NCBI GenBank assembly: GCA_965644315.1
Contig: CBFFRQ010000052.1
Span: 1 to 64,000 of the forward strand
DNA length: 64,000 nucleotides
Reading direction: 5' to 3'
Source of the DNA: Caecitellus pseudoparvulus
Lineage: Eukaryota; Bigyra: Bicosoecida
The position numbers and the translations under genes are program-made. Below, piece after piece: positions 44,479 through 56,608 of this stretch. Position 1 is the stretch's first letter. Each line of letters opens with the position of its first letter. The notes under the pieces are model-generated. The model did no database searches and was not told the DNA's origin. It saw only the letters and a program-made list of their open reading frames with translations.

Positions 44479-46481
44479 ATGGCGTGTCCTCAAGGGAAAA
44501 GGGAAATGTGGATCACTGTGGAGGGGCCCAGTCCCCGGGGCGTCTTGCTGGGTGCCTCGGACTACGTGAAAATCGTGCCCCAGAGTTGGATTGACGAAGC
44601 TGCCACCGTCTCTTCTGCGGCAAGCAACATTTACGGCCGCAAGGCCAGCCGCAGCGGAAAGGTGCGTGCGACTAGGAGTTAGAAAAGGGTCATGGTTCTC
44701 TTGTCCTGCATCTGGTGGCCTCCTTGGCGCGCGGATGTGCAGCCCGTGGGAGATTCTCTCTCGGCGCCGTGTGAAGTAGGGGTGCACTTCACGGCTGCGC
44801 ACAGAGTAGGTGCTTGCGTGGCTCACGGTGCGCCCCTCACGCGCCCACCCTCTCCTGGCCTTTGCAGTGGACTGACGAAGAGTTGGCATTTGCTCATGTC
44901 GTGATAGGGCACTTTGCCGCAGGCCTACTGCCGCTGAAGATGCACACGACCCTGCGCTCTGTGCTGGCAGTCACTTTGCGTTGCCAGCCCATGCGCGTCA
45001 GTGTGAGTTGCACCGTGTTCTAGAGCCTTTTCTCGGATGGCTACGGTTTGCATTTCAGCCTCCCCCCCAGCGCCTTGTTGGGCAGCTGCGGAGCACGTGC
45101 CCTGCTTGGGGTGTGCCGTTTCTCGGGTATGGTTGAACCTGCGTTACTTGCACTGCCGCACGCCCCTGCAACTCACAGAAGAAGTTCCCCAAGGCGTCTT
45201 CATTGGGCAAGGTGCGTGTCTCGCTGCATGGTACCGCGCAGAGGCCGCCCCACGTCTCTGTGCGGCCCAGTATTCATGCTCCTCCACACCATCACAACTC
45301 CCCCCATGCAGAAGTTGTTTTTGCCTGCCACCGATGCGAACGCAGGCTTCGAGACCCTGGAAGCCGAACAAGCTGCAGTTGACTCAGAGCGCAAGACTGC
45401 TTTCCTTCGGTTCCTGGGCAGCCTGGACGAAGCCGGTGCACCTGCCAAGAGCCATGCAGGCAGCGCTGCGCCCACGCCTGCCCAAGGGGGGCACAAGCGA
45501 GGCCGAGAGGGGGGGGCTCCTGGGGGCCACAGCGGAGGTGCGCTCGCGGCGCCTTTCTTGGGCAGGAGAGAGGCGGAGGCAGCAGGCGGCCCAGGTGCAG
45601 GCTTTTCCCATGCCTACGCTGCAGTTGAAGGCTCCCCACAGTTCCACCCTGTGCACGCCCCTCCACCAGCACACTATCCCCACGCCTATGCCTTGCCCCA
45701 CAGCGCCCACGAACTGCAGCACTCTACCGCTCACAACGCATACCCAACCACGGCGCCGGCGCCCCGGGCCGCTCCTCGCGTGGCCCTGCCCCACCCTGGC
45801 AGCATGCCCCCTCCCCCCGTCTGTGTCGGCCCCTCACACATGTACGGCATGGGCCCAGGCCACACGAGGGACGAAGCGTACCACATGCGGCAGGACCCCA
45901 TGCTGCGGCACCGGCCACCCCCTGCGGCTCACCACTACTACGAACCCCTCAACTATGACCACCTCCCGGCTGGCACGGGAAACCCTCCCTTCCATGACCA
46001 TGACGCAGCGGCAGCTGGCTACCCGCCGCCCCTGGGAAGCATCCACCTGACACCTGGTGTAGCCCGTGCATTGGCGCAGCAGCTCCTGCCGGTGCTGCGG
46101 GAGGACCCCCGTGGCATGCAGGGCCGCGACGGAGTGCTGGCTCAGGACCTGGCCCGGGCGGTGGCCCAGTCGGAAGGACGCGGCCACCCCGCGCAGGGCG
46201 GCTGGGTGGGCGGGCCAGGCGCGTGGGCAACAGTACCGCGACAGGTGCCTACTTTGGACTTGGGGCGATTGGTGCGGCAAGCGTACGCCCCTGCTCCAGA
46301 CACGCCGTCAGAGGTGGACAGACGTGCCGCGCCCGCCGCGGCGCAGGGTGGAGACAAACGCCGCCGCATGGGCAGCGCAGTGGGCGATGCAGCAGAGGCA
46401 CTGCATGCCCTGGCGCAAGCAAACCCTGACACAGCCCACCAAGGCAAAGCCAGCGTCTATGGCGTGCCCCCTTCGGAGTAG
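44479..46481 (+). CDS. SANT-like domain protein of a stramenopile-type family
   Basis: Exons 44479-44661, 44868-45002, 45179-45211 and 45312-46481, 506 residues. The first three splices assemble RSGKWTDEELAFAHVVIGHF, then GLLPL..HTTLRSVL..TLRCQPMRVS, then KKFPKASSLGK, then KLFLP. From memory, proteins of diatoms and oomycetes contain the pattern SGKWT.EEE..A...I..F..GLLPL.DGTTLR.FL...L.C.PMRISKKF.G....GK, which this matches closely. Its role is unknown; the W-spaced start suggests a SANT/Myb-like DNA or histone reader. The 33-nt exon 3 codes exactly for the conserved KKF end. The remaining 390 residues are His/Pro/Ala/Tyr-rich and probably disordered. Likely nuclear. Confidence 0.8.
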
Positions 46482-46530
46482 GCATCGGGTGCCTCGGCAG
46501 CCCCCTGGAGCCACACTTCAGGGATACATG

Positions 46531-46540
46531 GAATGTACTC
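46531..46540. terminator. GAATGTACTC in a 70-bp convergent gap
   Basis: A variant of the 3'-end motif between the stops at 46481 (+) and 46552 (-). The same GAATGTACT follows the cystinosin stop (26559-26567). Confidence 0.4.
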
Positions 46541-46551
46541 GCTTGCGACAG

Positions 46552-47226
46552 TCAGCCAAGGCGGAAGCCTTTACGCCCCTTGGCTTGAGGTGCTTTGCGT
46601 CCGCGAACCTGCACTGGTGCGGCCTGCCCCGGTGCAGCAGAGGGTGCAGGAATGGCTGCTGAGCCGGCGCTGCTGCGCTGCTGCGAAGGCTCCGCCGCTG
46701 GAGTCGCAGCGCCCGCCAGCAGTCGTGCAGCCAAGGGGCAGCAGGACTGTACAACTGGAAGATCTATCATTGCGCAGCCTGCACCGTCGTCACTGGCGCC
46801 AGCGACGAAAGAGACCCGCAAGCTTGCCGCCTGCTGGCCTGGTGCGGGTGCGGTAATTGCTCCCGTGACGCGACCAACTTGGTTCACAGCGTCCTTAAAG
46901 CACTCTGCAAACACTTCAGCATCATTTGAACCGAGTCCTGATGCTACCTTCTGCGCGGAGATCGGGTAGCTAGCCGCTTCTGTGCCTCCTCGCACCGCTG
47001 ACGGCGGATAAATGCTCGAGCCACTCACCAGGTGCTTCAGCGCGGCGTCGTCCAGGTCCACTGCAGCGAGGGAGAGGCCCAAGAGCACAGCCAAGGTCAG
47101 CCCCCCCCCTTCGCTTCCTGGTGAAATGAACAGAGTGCCTCCTGGGATTGGCACTTGTGCTTGCCGACCACCCGGGCAGAGAGCTGCGATGGTGGCAGCC
47201 AAATGCGCTGAGCCACCTTCAGCCAT
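46552..47226 (-). CDS. Small protein of unknown function
   Basis: 224 residues in one exon from an ATG at 47226. No family recognised. The first 125 residues alternate hydrophobic and small residues (GGTLFISPG, LTLAVLLGLSLAAVDLDD, ISAQKVASGLGSNDAEVFAE), like a small mixed alpha/beta domain. The last 55 residues are Ala/Pro/Ser-rich and end in a Lys/Arg/Gly cluster. No signal peptide or membrane helix is clear. It ends 70 bp from the convergent SANT-like gene and starts 106 bp from the S11 stop, so the leader is very short. Confidence 0.6.
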   Translation of the reverse strand: MAEGGSAHLAATIAALCPGGRQAQVPIPGGTLFISPGSEGGGLTLAVLLGLSLAAVDLDDAALKHLVSGSSIYPPSAVRGGTEAASYPISAQKVASGLGSNDAEVFAECFKDAVNQVGRVTGAITAPAPGQQAASLRVSFVAGASDDGAGCAMIDLPVVQSCCPLAARLLAGAATPAAEPSQQRSSAGSAAIPAPSAAPGQAAPVQVRGRKAPQAKGRKGFRLG

Positions 47227-47331
47227 GACTCAAGTCGCAAGCAAGGGTGGTGTGCGGCCTGGGCGTGGATGTGCGTGGATGTGTGTGTGAAATTTTGACC
47301 TCTCAGCAGCACTGCACCATTCAAGGAGCGC

Positions 47332-47802
47332 TTAGAACAGGCGGAAGGTCTTCTTGGCAGCGGCGCTGTTGCCCTCGCGGCAAGGCTCCACAGACAGGAC
47401 GTTGAAGCACACGGTCTTGGCCAGAGGGCGGCACTCGCCGACGGTGACGACATCACCCTCCTTCACACGGAAGGCAGGGGAGACGTGGGCGGCCAGGGTG
47501 GTGTGGCGCTTCTCGAAACGGCGGTACTTGCGCACGAAGTGCAGGTAGTCACGGCGGATGACCAGGGTGCGGTTCATCTTGGTGGAGATGACGACGCCCT
47601 TCAGGATGCGGCCACGGATGGAGACATCACCAGTGAAGGGGCACTTCTTGTCGATGTAGCTGCCCTCGATGGCCTCCTTGGGGGTCTTGATGCCCAGGCC
47701 GACGTTGCGGACGAAGCGCTGGGGCTTCTTGCCCAGAGCCCGCTTCTTGTTCTCGAAGACGGCGCCCTGCTTCTGGTATGAGGCCTCGTGCTGGGTCTCC
47801 AT
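47332..47802 (-). CDS. RPS11: 40S ribosomal protein S11 (uS17)
   Basis: 156 residues, full length, in one coding exon. The start is the ATG at 47802, giving [13 protein letters not shown]11 is a primary rRNA-binding protein of the small subunit. Conserved runs: [79 protein letters not shown] pyrimidine-rich CTCTCCCTTTGCAG just upstream (about 47853 on the minus strand) looks like the acceptor of a 5'-UTR intron, common in ribosomal protein genes. The extra tail [11 protein letters not shown] is normal for the family. Confidence 0.98.
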   Translation of the reverse strand: METQHEASYQKQGAVFENKKRALGKKPQRFVRNVGLGIKTPKEAIEGSYIDKKCPFTGDVSIRGRILKGVVISTKMNRTLVIRRDYLHFVRKYRRFEKRHTTLAAHVSPAFRVKEGDVVTVGECRPLAKTVCFNVLSVEPCREGNSAAAKKTFRLF

Positions 47803-48636
47803 TGTGACTGTGCGGTGAGGAAGTCGGGTGGACACAACCTCTCGTGCGCTCTGCAAAGGGAGAGAGGGAGTGCTTGAGTTCAGTGGTGCCAGCAGAGCGG
47901 CACGAGACCACACTGGGCTCGCCGAAAGCGGCACATGCCCGTCACACGGGCAAGCACAAGCAAAAGATAGACAGGTGCAGCAGCAAAAAGCTCGACACTG
48001 CCCCTGCCTGTGCGCGGGCTCCCTGCTGCTGGCGCGAGCCGGCGTGCATCCAAGTACAGCAGGTGCGGAACTTGGATGCACGCCAGCGACACTCGGAGCA
48101 GCCCTGGCTCACAGCGCAGAGGGTGCGGTGCCTGCCTGATGCTGCAGCATCCCGCTGAGGCTATGCAAGACCCAACTTGCCCAGTTGAGAAACCCCGCTC
48201 CGGACCATGGGGAACCTGCCGGCAGCCGGCCAACTTCGGGCTGTATTCACACGCTGCCCACCCAAAACGCCCCAGAGGTGACAAAGAGAGGACAAGAACA
48301 GCAACTTACAGGAGCACGATGAAACACAGAGTCTGACTTGGGAGTAGAATCACACAAAGAAAGTGCTGTGGGTGGCGAGAGCGAGTAGTGGGCCCCAACG
48401 CTTCATAAATGCATTCCGTGAATGATGCAATCTCCCGACAACGCTTGGCATCCATCCCACCTCAGCTCACTAGTCCGCTCAGAGCTGCAGCGGCGGAGGG
48501 TGCCAATACCCGATGTATCCCACGAGTGACTACAAGGCGTTAGTTTGTCCACGTGTTCCAGACACCTCTGTTTTGCTTCGCAAGCCTTCCCTTGCAGCGA
48601 AGCCCAGGTCTCACGCACCCACCACACTTGGCCGCC
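47803..48636. promoter_or_regulatory. Divergent region between RPS11 and the Ac45/Voa1-like gene
   Basis: An 834-bp stretch with no supported coding exon. Besides the likely 5'-UTR intron of RPS11 it holds a perfect hairpin (48041-48084). I looked for C/D snoRNA boxes and found no convincing pair. Confidence 0.35.
48041..48084. repeat. Perfect 15-bp inverted repeat, 14-nt loop
   Basis: Arms GGCGTGCATCCAAGT (48041-48055) and ACTTGGATGCACGCC (48070-48084) are exact reverse complements. It lies about 190 bp upstream of the likely RPS11 leader-intron acceptor. Confidence 0.6.
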
Positions 48637-49512
48637 ATGCTCTCAAGGGCCGTAGTGCTCTTGGCACTCGCTGCTTTTCCAGCCACGATCTTGTGTGAAC
48701 AGCAGATGCAGTTCATCGTTTTTTCACCTAGTTCCCATGCGTGTGTCAGCGTCCTGAAGGCGCTCCATGTCGCGGCGTAACAATTTCCGCACGCTGCCCT
48801 GCTTGCAGAGAGCCGAACCGTGCAGCACAGCGCGCGTTGGGTGCAGTGCACGGCACGGTGAGACAGACCTACTCTGTGCACGTGCTTGCTATACTTGCGC
48901 CACCCCTGCTCGTTTTTCCTGCGCAGACACAGGCACCGCGAGTGCTGTTGGAGCTGGGAGTGGTGTGTGCCCCGCAGCCAGCACGCCGCAACAGGCTGCA
49001 AGCCACCTGCGCGCCCCCCTGCTGCGCAGACCTCCCCCCGAGCTCTTTCAGCCCTGCTTCAAGCAGGTGGCTTGCAGCCTGCCTCCATGAGTGCAGTAGC
49101 CAGCAGCCCCTCCGCACGCGCCGTCGGACAGACGCCCATATCATGCGCCGCAGCCCAGTCCGCGCTCGCTCCAGGAGCCGACCACGCTGGCATGCACATT
49201 GACTGCACGGGGGCCTCGAAAGCAGAGGCTGTGCAGGCCATTCAGGCCGTGCTCAAGGCTGTGCAGGCCGAGGAGGGCGAGACCAGCGCCGTTTTCGCAG
49301 CTGCTGGAACCTCGCAGCAGGTGGCAGAGGCCCCCGCAGTGGGCGCCAGCGTGGAGCACAGCGGCATCCGAGTGACGCCAGGCATTGTGGAGGCCCTTGG
49401 GGTGGCTGCATTGTTGCTGCTGTTCGTGTGTGTCGGCTTGCAGGCCCTGCTGGGCATTGCCTCGCCCTCGCGCATCGTGCAGGCCGACTTGCCCGTCGGC
49501 CGCGAAAAATGA
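48637..49512 (+). CDS. V-ATPase accessory Ac45/Voa1-like membrane protein
   Basis: Exons 48637-48740, 48809-48857, 48927-48962 (36 nt) and 49078-49512; frame is kept at every junction, giving 207 residues. A signal peptide (MLSRAVVLLALAAFPATILC) starts the protein. The luminal part is short and Ala/Ser-rich. One membrane helix near the end (GIVEALGVAALLLLFVCVGL) is followed by the tail ASPSRIVQADLPVGREK. The preceding TP.I and the tail pattern ...I..P.R....LPVGKE fit the transmembrane domain of V-ATPase subunit S1/Ac45 and yeast Voa1, which sits in the V0 sector. The luminal domain is much shorter than animal Ac45. The last intron has a perfect 19-bp inverted repeat over its acceptor. Confidence 0.72.
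48992..49081. repeat. Perfect 19-bp inverted repeat covering a splice acceptor
   Basis: Arm 1 CAGGCTGCAAGCCACCTGC (48992-49010), arm 2 GCAGGTGGCTTGCAGCCTG (49063-49081), 52-nt loop. The inferred acceptor TTGCAG ends at 49077, inside arm 2, so the intron-exon border is in the stem. Confidence 0.75.
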
Positions 49513-49513
49513 A

Positions 49514-49525
49514 GCAATGCATGCC
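49514..49525. terminator. GCAATGCATGCC in a 59-bp convergent gap
   Basis: It starts 2 bp after the Ac45/Voa1-like stop and faces the SmD3 stop at 49572. Confidence 0.45.
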
Positions 49526-49571
49526 AGGCGCAGCAACCGCCTCCCGGACATGGAGCAGCTGGGGGAGGGGA

Positions 49572-49943
49572 TCAAGAAAAGACGCTGCGGCCGCCGCTGG
49601 CGCCTGCGCTGGCTGCGCCGCGAGCCTTGCTGCCCAACCCCCTCCTCGCCGCATCCCGCTGTGCCTTGGCTGCCACGGCCTTCTCCACCTTCTTGAAGGC
49701 TGGCGCGTTCAAGAGCAGGTCTGGCAGCACGAAGAGCTTGATGTGGCTGCCTCTAAGGTACACCTGTTGCAATGGCTTGGTTTGCCCGTCCCGGGCCTTG
49801 AATGTGACGTCGTTCAGGTGGCAGTTCATGTTATCTTCCGCTACCATCAGCGTGCCTCTGTAGATCTGCCCCTTCTTCATCTCCACCGCCACCTCCATCC
49901 CTTCGGCTTCATGCAGCACTTCAATCGGAACTCCCGCTGACAT
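49572..49943 (-). CDS. SNRPD3: Spliceosomal Sm protein D3
   Basis: 123 residues from the ATG at 49943. SmD3 is part of the ring that binds U1, U2, U4 and U5 snRNAs. The N-terminus SAGVPIEVLHEAEGMEV is diagnostic. Sm1 has KKGQIYRGTLMVAEDNMNCH, and Sm2 has VYLRGSHIKLFVLPDLL. The C-terminal tail is Lys/Arg/Ala-rich with a single RGLG and no long RG run, so the methylated RG tail of animal SmD3 is reduced. It shares a 244-bp divergent promoter with ALYREF. Confidence 0.97.
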   Translation of the reverse strand: MSAGVPIEVLHEAEGMEVAVEMKKGQIYRGTLMVAEDNMNCHLNDVTFKARDGQTKPLQQVYLRGSHIKLFVLPDLLLNAPAFKKVEKAVAAKAQRDAARRGLGSKARGAASAGASGGRSVFS

Positions 49944-50187
49944 GTTGCTGCGTGGGTGTCGCGGTGCGCCGCCAAGCGCCTGCACCCGGCCCCTGCCCCG
50001 CAGACACACTTGCCTGGCGCCGCTGGTGGGCTGCTGTCCTCACGGCACGTCACAGGGGTTGTGCACGTGGGAGCTGTGGGGGCACCGTTAGCACATTTAT
50101 TCCTTGCTCCTGACTGCACTCTCTGCTGCCTGTGGCCTCTCGCAGCACACCCCCCCCCCTCCTCCCCACAAGACACAGCCGTGCGCC

Positions 50188-51259
50188 ATGGCTGACGGTG
50201 CTGCCGCGCCGGCAACAGCGGGCGCCGCTGCGCCTCCCAACCCACGCTTGACCATGAACCTGGATGACTTGGTGAAGAGCAATGCGAAGCCCAGGACAAA
50301 GCGTGGCGGGAAAGACCGCTCTCAGGTTCAGGAACGGCGCGCAGCGCGGGCACAGGCCATTGCGCCTGTGCAAGCCGAGGTGAGTTGGCAGACACCAAAT
50401 ACCGCAGGCCAGCGCGAGTCGCCGTTCATCCAGCGCCTGTTGACAGACACCACTGCAGCACTGCGAGCAGCGCACCCTGCCCGCATGTCTACTTGCCCCT
50501 CCTCTGCAGCCACGCCAAAGCAACACCCGCCAGCGCCAGCGAGGCGGAGGGCGCCGAGGCGGCGGGCCTCGGGACAGGCAACCTGGTCCACCCCGCCGTG
50601 CAGGCGCCGAGCCATGGAGCCAGGGCGGCTACGACGCCGCACCCCGAGCCCCACGTGCAGATGTTGCCACGAAGGTCATGATTCTGGGTCTGGGCGATGA
50701 GGTGGAGGCGCGGGACTTGGAGGAAGTCTTCCGTGAGGTGGGGCAGGTGTTGGACGCCAGCATTGACCGCGGCACTGACGGGCGCAGCAAGGGCACCGGC
50801 ACCGTCGTGCTGGCGAACCGGGCCCAGGCCCAGAAAGCTGTGGATGAGTTCGAGGGTGCAGAAGTGAACGGCCGCACCATCACGGTGCGCATGCTTGGTG
50901 CGGGGCCCAGCCAGCGTCTTCGCGTTGTGAAGCCTGGCCTTGACGCGCCAGCGGCCAGGGGGCCGCAGCGAGGGGCGCAGCGCCCACATCGTGGCGGGCC
51001 TGTGCAGTTCCAGGTCAGCCTGAACGCGGGTGGCCCGCCCCCTGCCGCCTTTGGACAGGCAGGCCCCAGGCAGCGCCAGCAGCGCAAACCTAAGGCTGCT
51101 CCCGCCGCTGCGGCGGAGCAGCCCAAGAAAAAGGCTGCCAAGAAGCCAAAGAAGAAGGCTGAGAAGAAGCCCAAGGAGCCAGCTCCGTCTGCGCAGGACA
51201 TGGATGCCGCCCTCAGTGCCTACCTGTCCAAGGGCAAGGGTGAGGAAGGCGGCAAGTGA
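50188..51259 (+). CDS. ALYREF: ALYREF/Yra1-type mRNA export adaptor
   Basis: Exons 50188-50379 and 50510-51259, 313 residues. REF proteins bind spliced mRNA within TREX and pass it to the NXF1/Mex67 receptor. An N-terminal REF box (LTMNLDDLVKSNAK) is followed by an Arg/Gly-rich part (RQRQRGGGRRGGGPR). A central RRM follows (about residues 115-190: KVMILGLGD.VEARDLEEVF, SKGTGTVVLANRAQAQKA, GRTITVRM). A Lys/Ala-rich stretch with KKKAAKKPKKK leads to a C-terminal REF box (DMDAALSAYL). The order is exactly that of ALYREF; the Lys/Ala run is an addition. SARNP, another TREX-linked factor, is encoded 7 kb downstream. Confidence 0.95.
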
Positions 51260-51438
51260 TGTGTCAAGCCAGCTCGCGCAGCCCGCCGAGCAGTTCACAA
51301 GTCACGCCAAAACAAACCACCAAATGCAGTACGAATGCCTCCAGCACTGCCCAGCGCTCTAGCACTGTCAGCTTTGCGGCTTGCAAGCCCTAGTTCTGTG
51401 CCCAGAAGGTCCTGTCTGCCACCACGCCAACATCAAGA

Positions 51439-53416
<1,978 letters not shown>

Positions 53417-53621
53417 GCACCAATTGTGCCTTGCCCGCCTCCCAGGCGTTGCTCGCAGGCTGGCAATTCATATTCCAGCTGGCCAACGGCTGGCCAACTT
53501 GACCCATGCTAGCCGCCACCCCCTTCTCCCTCCCCGATCGCAACAGCGCTTCAAACGCCACGCACAGCTGAAGCAATTTCCGCACACAGCGTGACTGCCG
53601 CATGGCAGCAGGCCCGGAGCC

Positions 53622-56573
53622 ATGCGTGTGCTACATGTGGCTGAGAAGCCGTCTGTTGCAACTGGTTTGGCGCCCCTCATCGCATCGGGGGGTGAGCGTC
53701 CAAGAAGGGTGAGGCTTTGCCTGCGCACGTGCCTGCGTAGGTGTGTCTCGCACGCGAGCGTGCTGCGCTCGCGAAGCAGGTCCCCAGCCGCCGGAAGGAT
53801 GGCAACAACAAGTGGGAGTTCAAGAGCAGCGCGGTAGAAGGGGCGATGTGCGACCATGTCATGATGTCGGTGCGGGGGCACCTCATGTCCTTGGAGTTCG
53901 CCCCCGAGTTCCGGTGCGTGGCATGCTGGCTCGCAACGGCGCGGCCCCGAAACGCTGCGCCGTCTGCCACCCCGCAGGGAATGGTACGGCTGCAACCCTG
54001 GCGAGCTCATGACCTGTCCTGTCTTCAAGACCATTCGCGAGGGGAACCAGCACCTGGCCTTGGACTTGAAGGAAGAAGCCCGGCGCTGTGACATGCTGGT
54101 GCTGTGGCTGGACTGCGATCGGGAGGGCGAGAACATCGCCTTTGAAGTCATTGCAGTGTGTGCGTCGGTGAATCCCCGCCTGCGTGTTCTCCGGGCGCAG
54201 TTTTCAGCGGTGTCCAGCTCGGCTGTCCAGGCTGCCTTGGCAAACCTGCGACCGCCCGACAGGAACGCGTCAGATGCCGTGGATGCACGGCAGGAGATCG
54301 ACTTCCGCATTGGCACCGCGTTCACAAGGTGGCAGACACTGGTGCTGCTGGACAACTTGCCCCACATCAAGGCGGAGGGGGAGGTGACCATGCTCAGCTA
54401 CGGCCCGTGCCAGTTCCCCACGCTGGGCTTCGTGGCTGACAGGTACGACGCCATTGCCGCCTTCGTGCCAGAGGACTTCTGGAGCATTGAAGTCACACTG
54501 CCTCCACCCGGGCCGGGAGATTCGCCCACTTTGTTCACGTGGCAGCGGGGGCGCCTGTACGACCACCTCGCTGCGACGGTGCTGGCGGAGATGTGCGTGG
54601 AAGCACCCACTGCCACGGTGCAGTCCGTCATCGCCAAACCCACCAGCAAGTTCAAGCCGTACCCTCTCGCAACTGTGGAGCTACAGAAGCGTGCTTCACG
54701 CTGGCTGGGCATGTCCTCTGACCGGTGCATGAAGGTGGCAGAGGCGCTGTACCAACGCGGCATTCTGTCCTACCCACGCACAGAGACGGAGCGATTTCCA
54801 GAGGACTTTGACTTTCAGAAGCACTTGCGGCAGCATCGCAGTCACCCAGTGTGGGGGGCATATGCGGCTGGGCTATTGGACACGCCAGGCACCTTCGACC
54901 TACCCCGCAAGGGGGCACAGGATGACCAGGCACACCCGCCCATCCACCCGCTCAAGTCAGTGCCACGGTCAGCCTTGAAGAGCGACGAGGAGTGGCGCCT
55001 GTATGACTACATCACGCGGCACTTTCTAGCCGCTTGCTCCAAAGACGCCAAGGGCCACAGCACCACTGTGTACATCGACGTGGCGGGGGAAGCCTTCAAG
55101 GCTACCGGCCTCGTTGTGATGCAGCGCAACTACTTGGAAGTTTTCACCTTCGAGCGGTGGAAAGGCAAGCAGCTGCCAGCCTTTGCTGTTGGGCAGACGT
55201 TCCAGCCGCTGTCCATCAACCTGCAGGACGGCCACACGACACCCCCGTCGCTGCTTTCAGAGCCGGAGCTCATCGGGCTCATGGACGAAGAGGGAATTGG
55301 CACTGATGCCACCATCGCAGAACACATTGCAACGGTGCTAGGGCGCAAGTACATTGCCAAGACGGAGCAAGACAAGTTCTTGCCCACCACCCTGGGCATG
55401 GCCCTGCTCAAGGCTTACGAGGCGCTGCGCCTGCCGATGGGCAAGCCGTACCTGCGCGCTGCCATGGAGCGGGACTGTGCGCAGGTTTGCTCGGGGGCAA
55501 AGAGACGGGAAGACGTCGTTCGAGATTGCATCAAGGAGATGCGAGAGGTGTTTGACCGTGTCCAGCGCTCTGCGGGGCCCATGCTCAGCACCCTGCGAGA
55601 GTACCTGCCAGCGCAAGCGGGAGAGGAACAAGCTGTCGCGCCGGCTGCACTGCAGCCCAAGCCGCTGCCTGTGCCAATCCTGGCGTGTGGCAGTAGCACG
55701 TGCACAGGCACGCTCCGCCTGCGCACCACGAAGAATGGAACGTTCCTCATCGGCTGCAGTCGGTATCCTGCCTGCAAGCACACCGTGTGGCTGCCGAGGG
55801 AGGCAGAGGCGGTAGAGCCAGTGTCAGTGGAGGAGGAGCCAGGCTGCGTGGACTGTGCTGCACGCGGGGGGCAGGCTGTCAGGCTCTGCATTACGCTCCG
55901 GGACATGCCTCCCCAGGTGCTGTGTCTTGGCTGTGGCACTGTGCCGCCTCCGCTGCAGGGCAAGGTGCGCGACACCGACCCAGCCGGCTCAGCCTCCGCC
56001 ATCACCCGCGGTCTCCCTCTGCTGCGCTCTAGTGGGGTGCCGCCTGGCGTGAACAACTTTGGCATGGGCGCTGAGGCGCTGCTGCGGCCTGGCCTTCGCA
56101 GCAGTGCTGCCGCGGCAGGAGCCGCAACACAGGGCACTGCCTCCGCTGGCGTGGCTGAAGGAGGGCGCGGAGGGCGCTTCCTGGATGAGGCAGAAGCCGC
56201 CGCTCACAGGCCGCCCGGGCGCAGGCGCGGGCGGCAGCGCTCTGCGTCTGGGCCCACGACGACCTCCGCAGGGTGGGGTGCCCCACCCCTGTGCAAGGGC
56301 CATGCGACCCCCTGTGTGCAGCGCACTGCCCGATCAGGTGCCAATGAGGGGCGCCCCTTCTGGTGCTGTGCCAAGCAGCAGGCAGATGGCGGCTGTGGCT
56401 TCAACGGCTGGTTGCCCGAGCCAGATGAGGGTGTACATGGAAGCGACGGACCCTCTGCACCCCCTCCACAGCCAGATCCTGTGCCTTCGGTGTCCCAACG
56501 CACTGTGCGGAAGTGCGGCATCTGCAGGCAGCCGGGACACACTCGAAGCCGGTGCCCTCAAGCTACACGGTGA
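53622..56573 (+). CDS. TOP3A: DNA topoisomerase III (alpha-like)
   Basis: Exons 53622-53708, 53780-53913 and 53978-56573, 938 residues. The first intron could also end at 53740 in the same frame, but then it would be only 32 nt. Type IA topoisomerase; with BLM/Sgs1-type helicases it dissolves recombination intermediates. Toprim domain: LHVAEKPSVA..., SVRGHLMSLEF and DCDREGEN. The catalytic Tyr is in ILSYPRTETERFP (about residue 338). EEGIGTDATIAEHI follows. C-terminal zinc parts: a C4 finger (ACGSSTC...GCSRYPACKHTVW), a GRF finger (PFWCC...CGFNGW) and a CCHC knuckle at the very end (CGICRQPGHTRSRC). The GRF and CCHC pair fits TOP3A, not TOP3B. Confidence 0.96.
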
Positions 56574-56578
56574 AGCAG

Positions 56579-56585
56579 TGCATTG
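56579..56585. terminator. TGCATTG in a 35-bp convergent gap
   Basis: It sits between the TOP3 stop (56571-56573) and the RFC5 stop (56611-56609), 5 bp past the former. Confidence 0.5.
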
Positions 56586-56608
56586 CGGACCCCTCAGCCG
56601 CAGCCACC

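Noticed and set aside
47803-48636. snoRNA in the RPS11 leader intron
   Set aside because: No convincing C and D boxes with complementary ends were found by eye.
53709-53740. 32-nt intron in the topoisomerase gene
   Set aside because: Frame allows it, but it is half the size of the shortest other intron; the acceptor at 53779 gives a normal 71-nt intron and a better match to the family.
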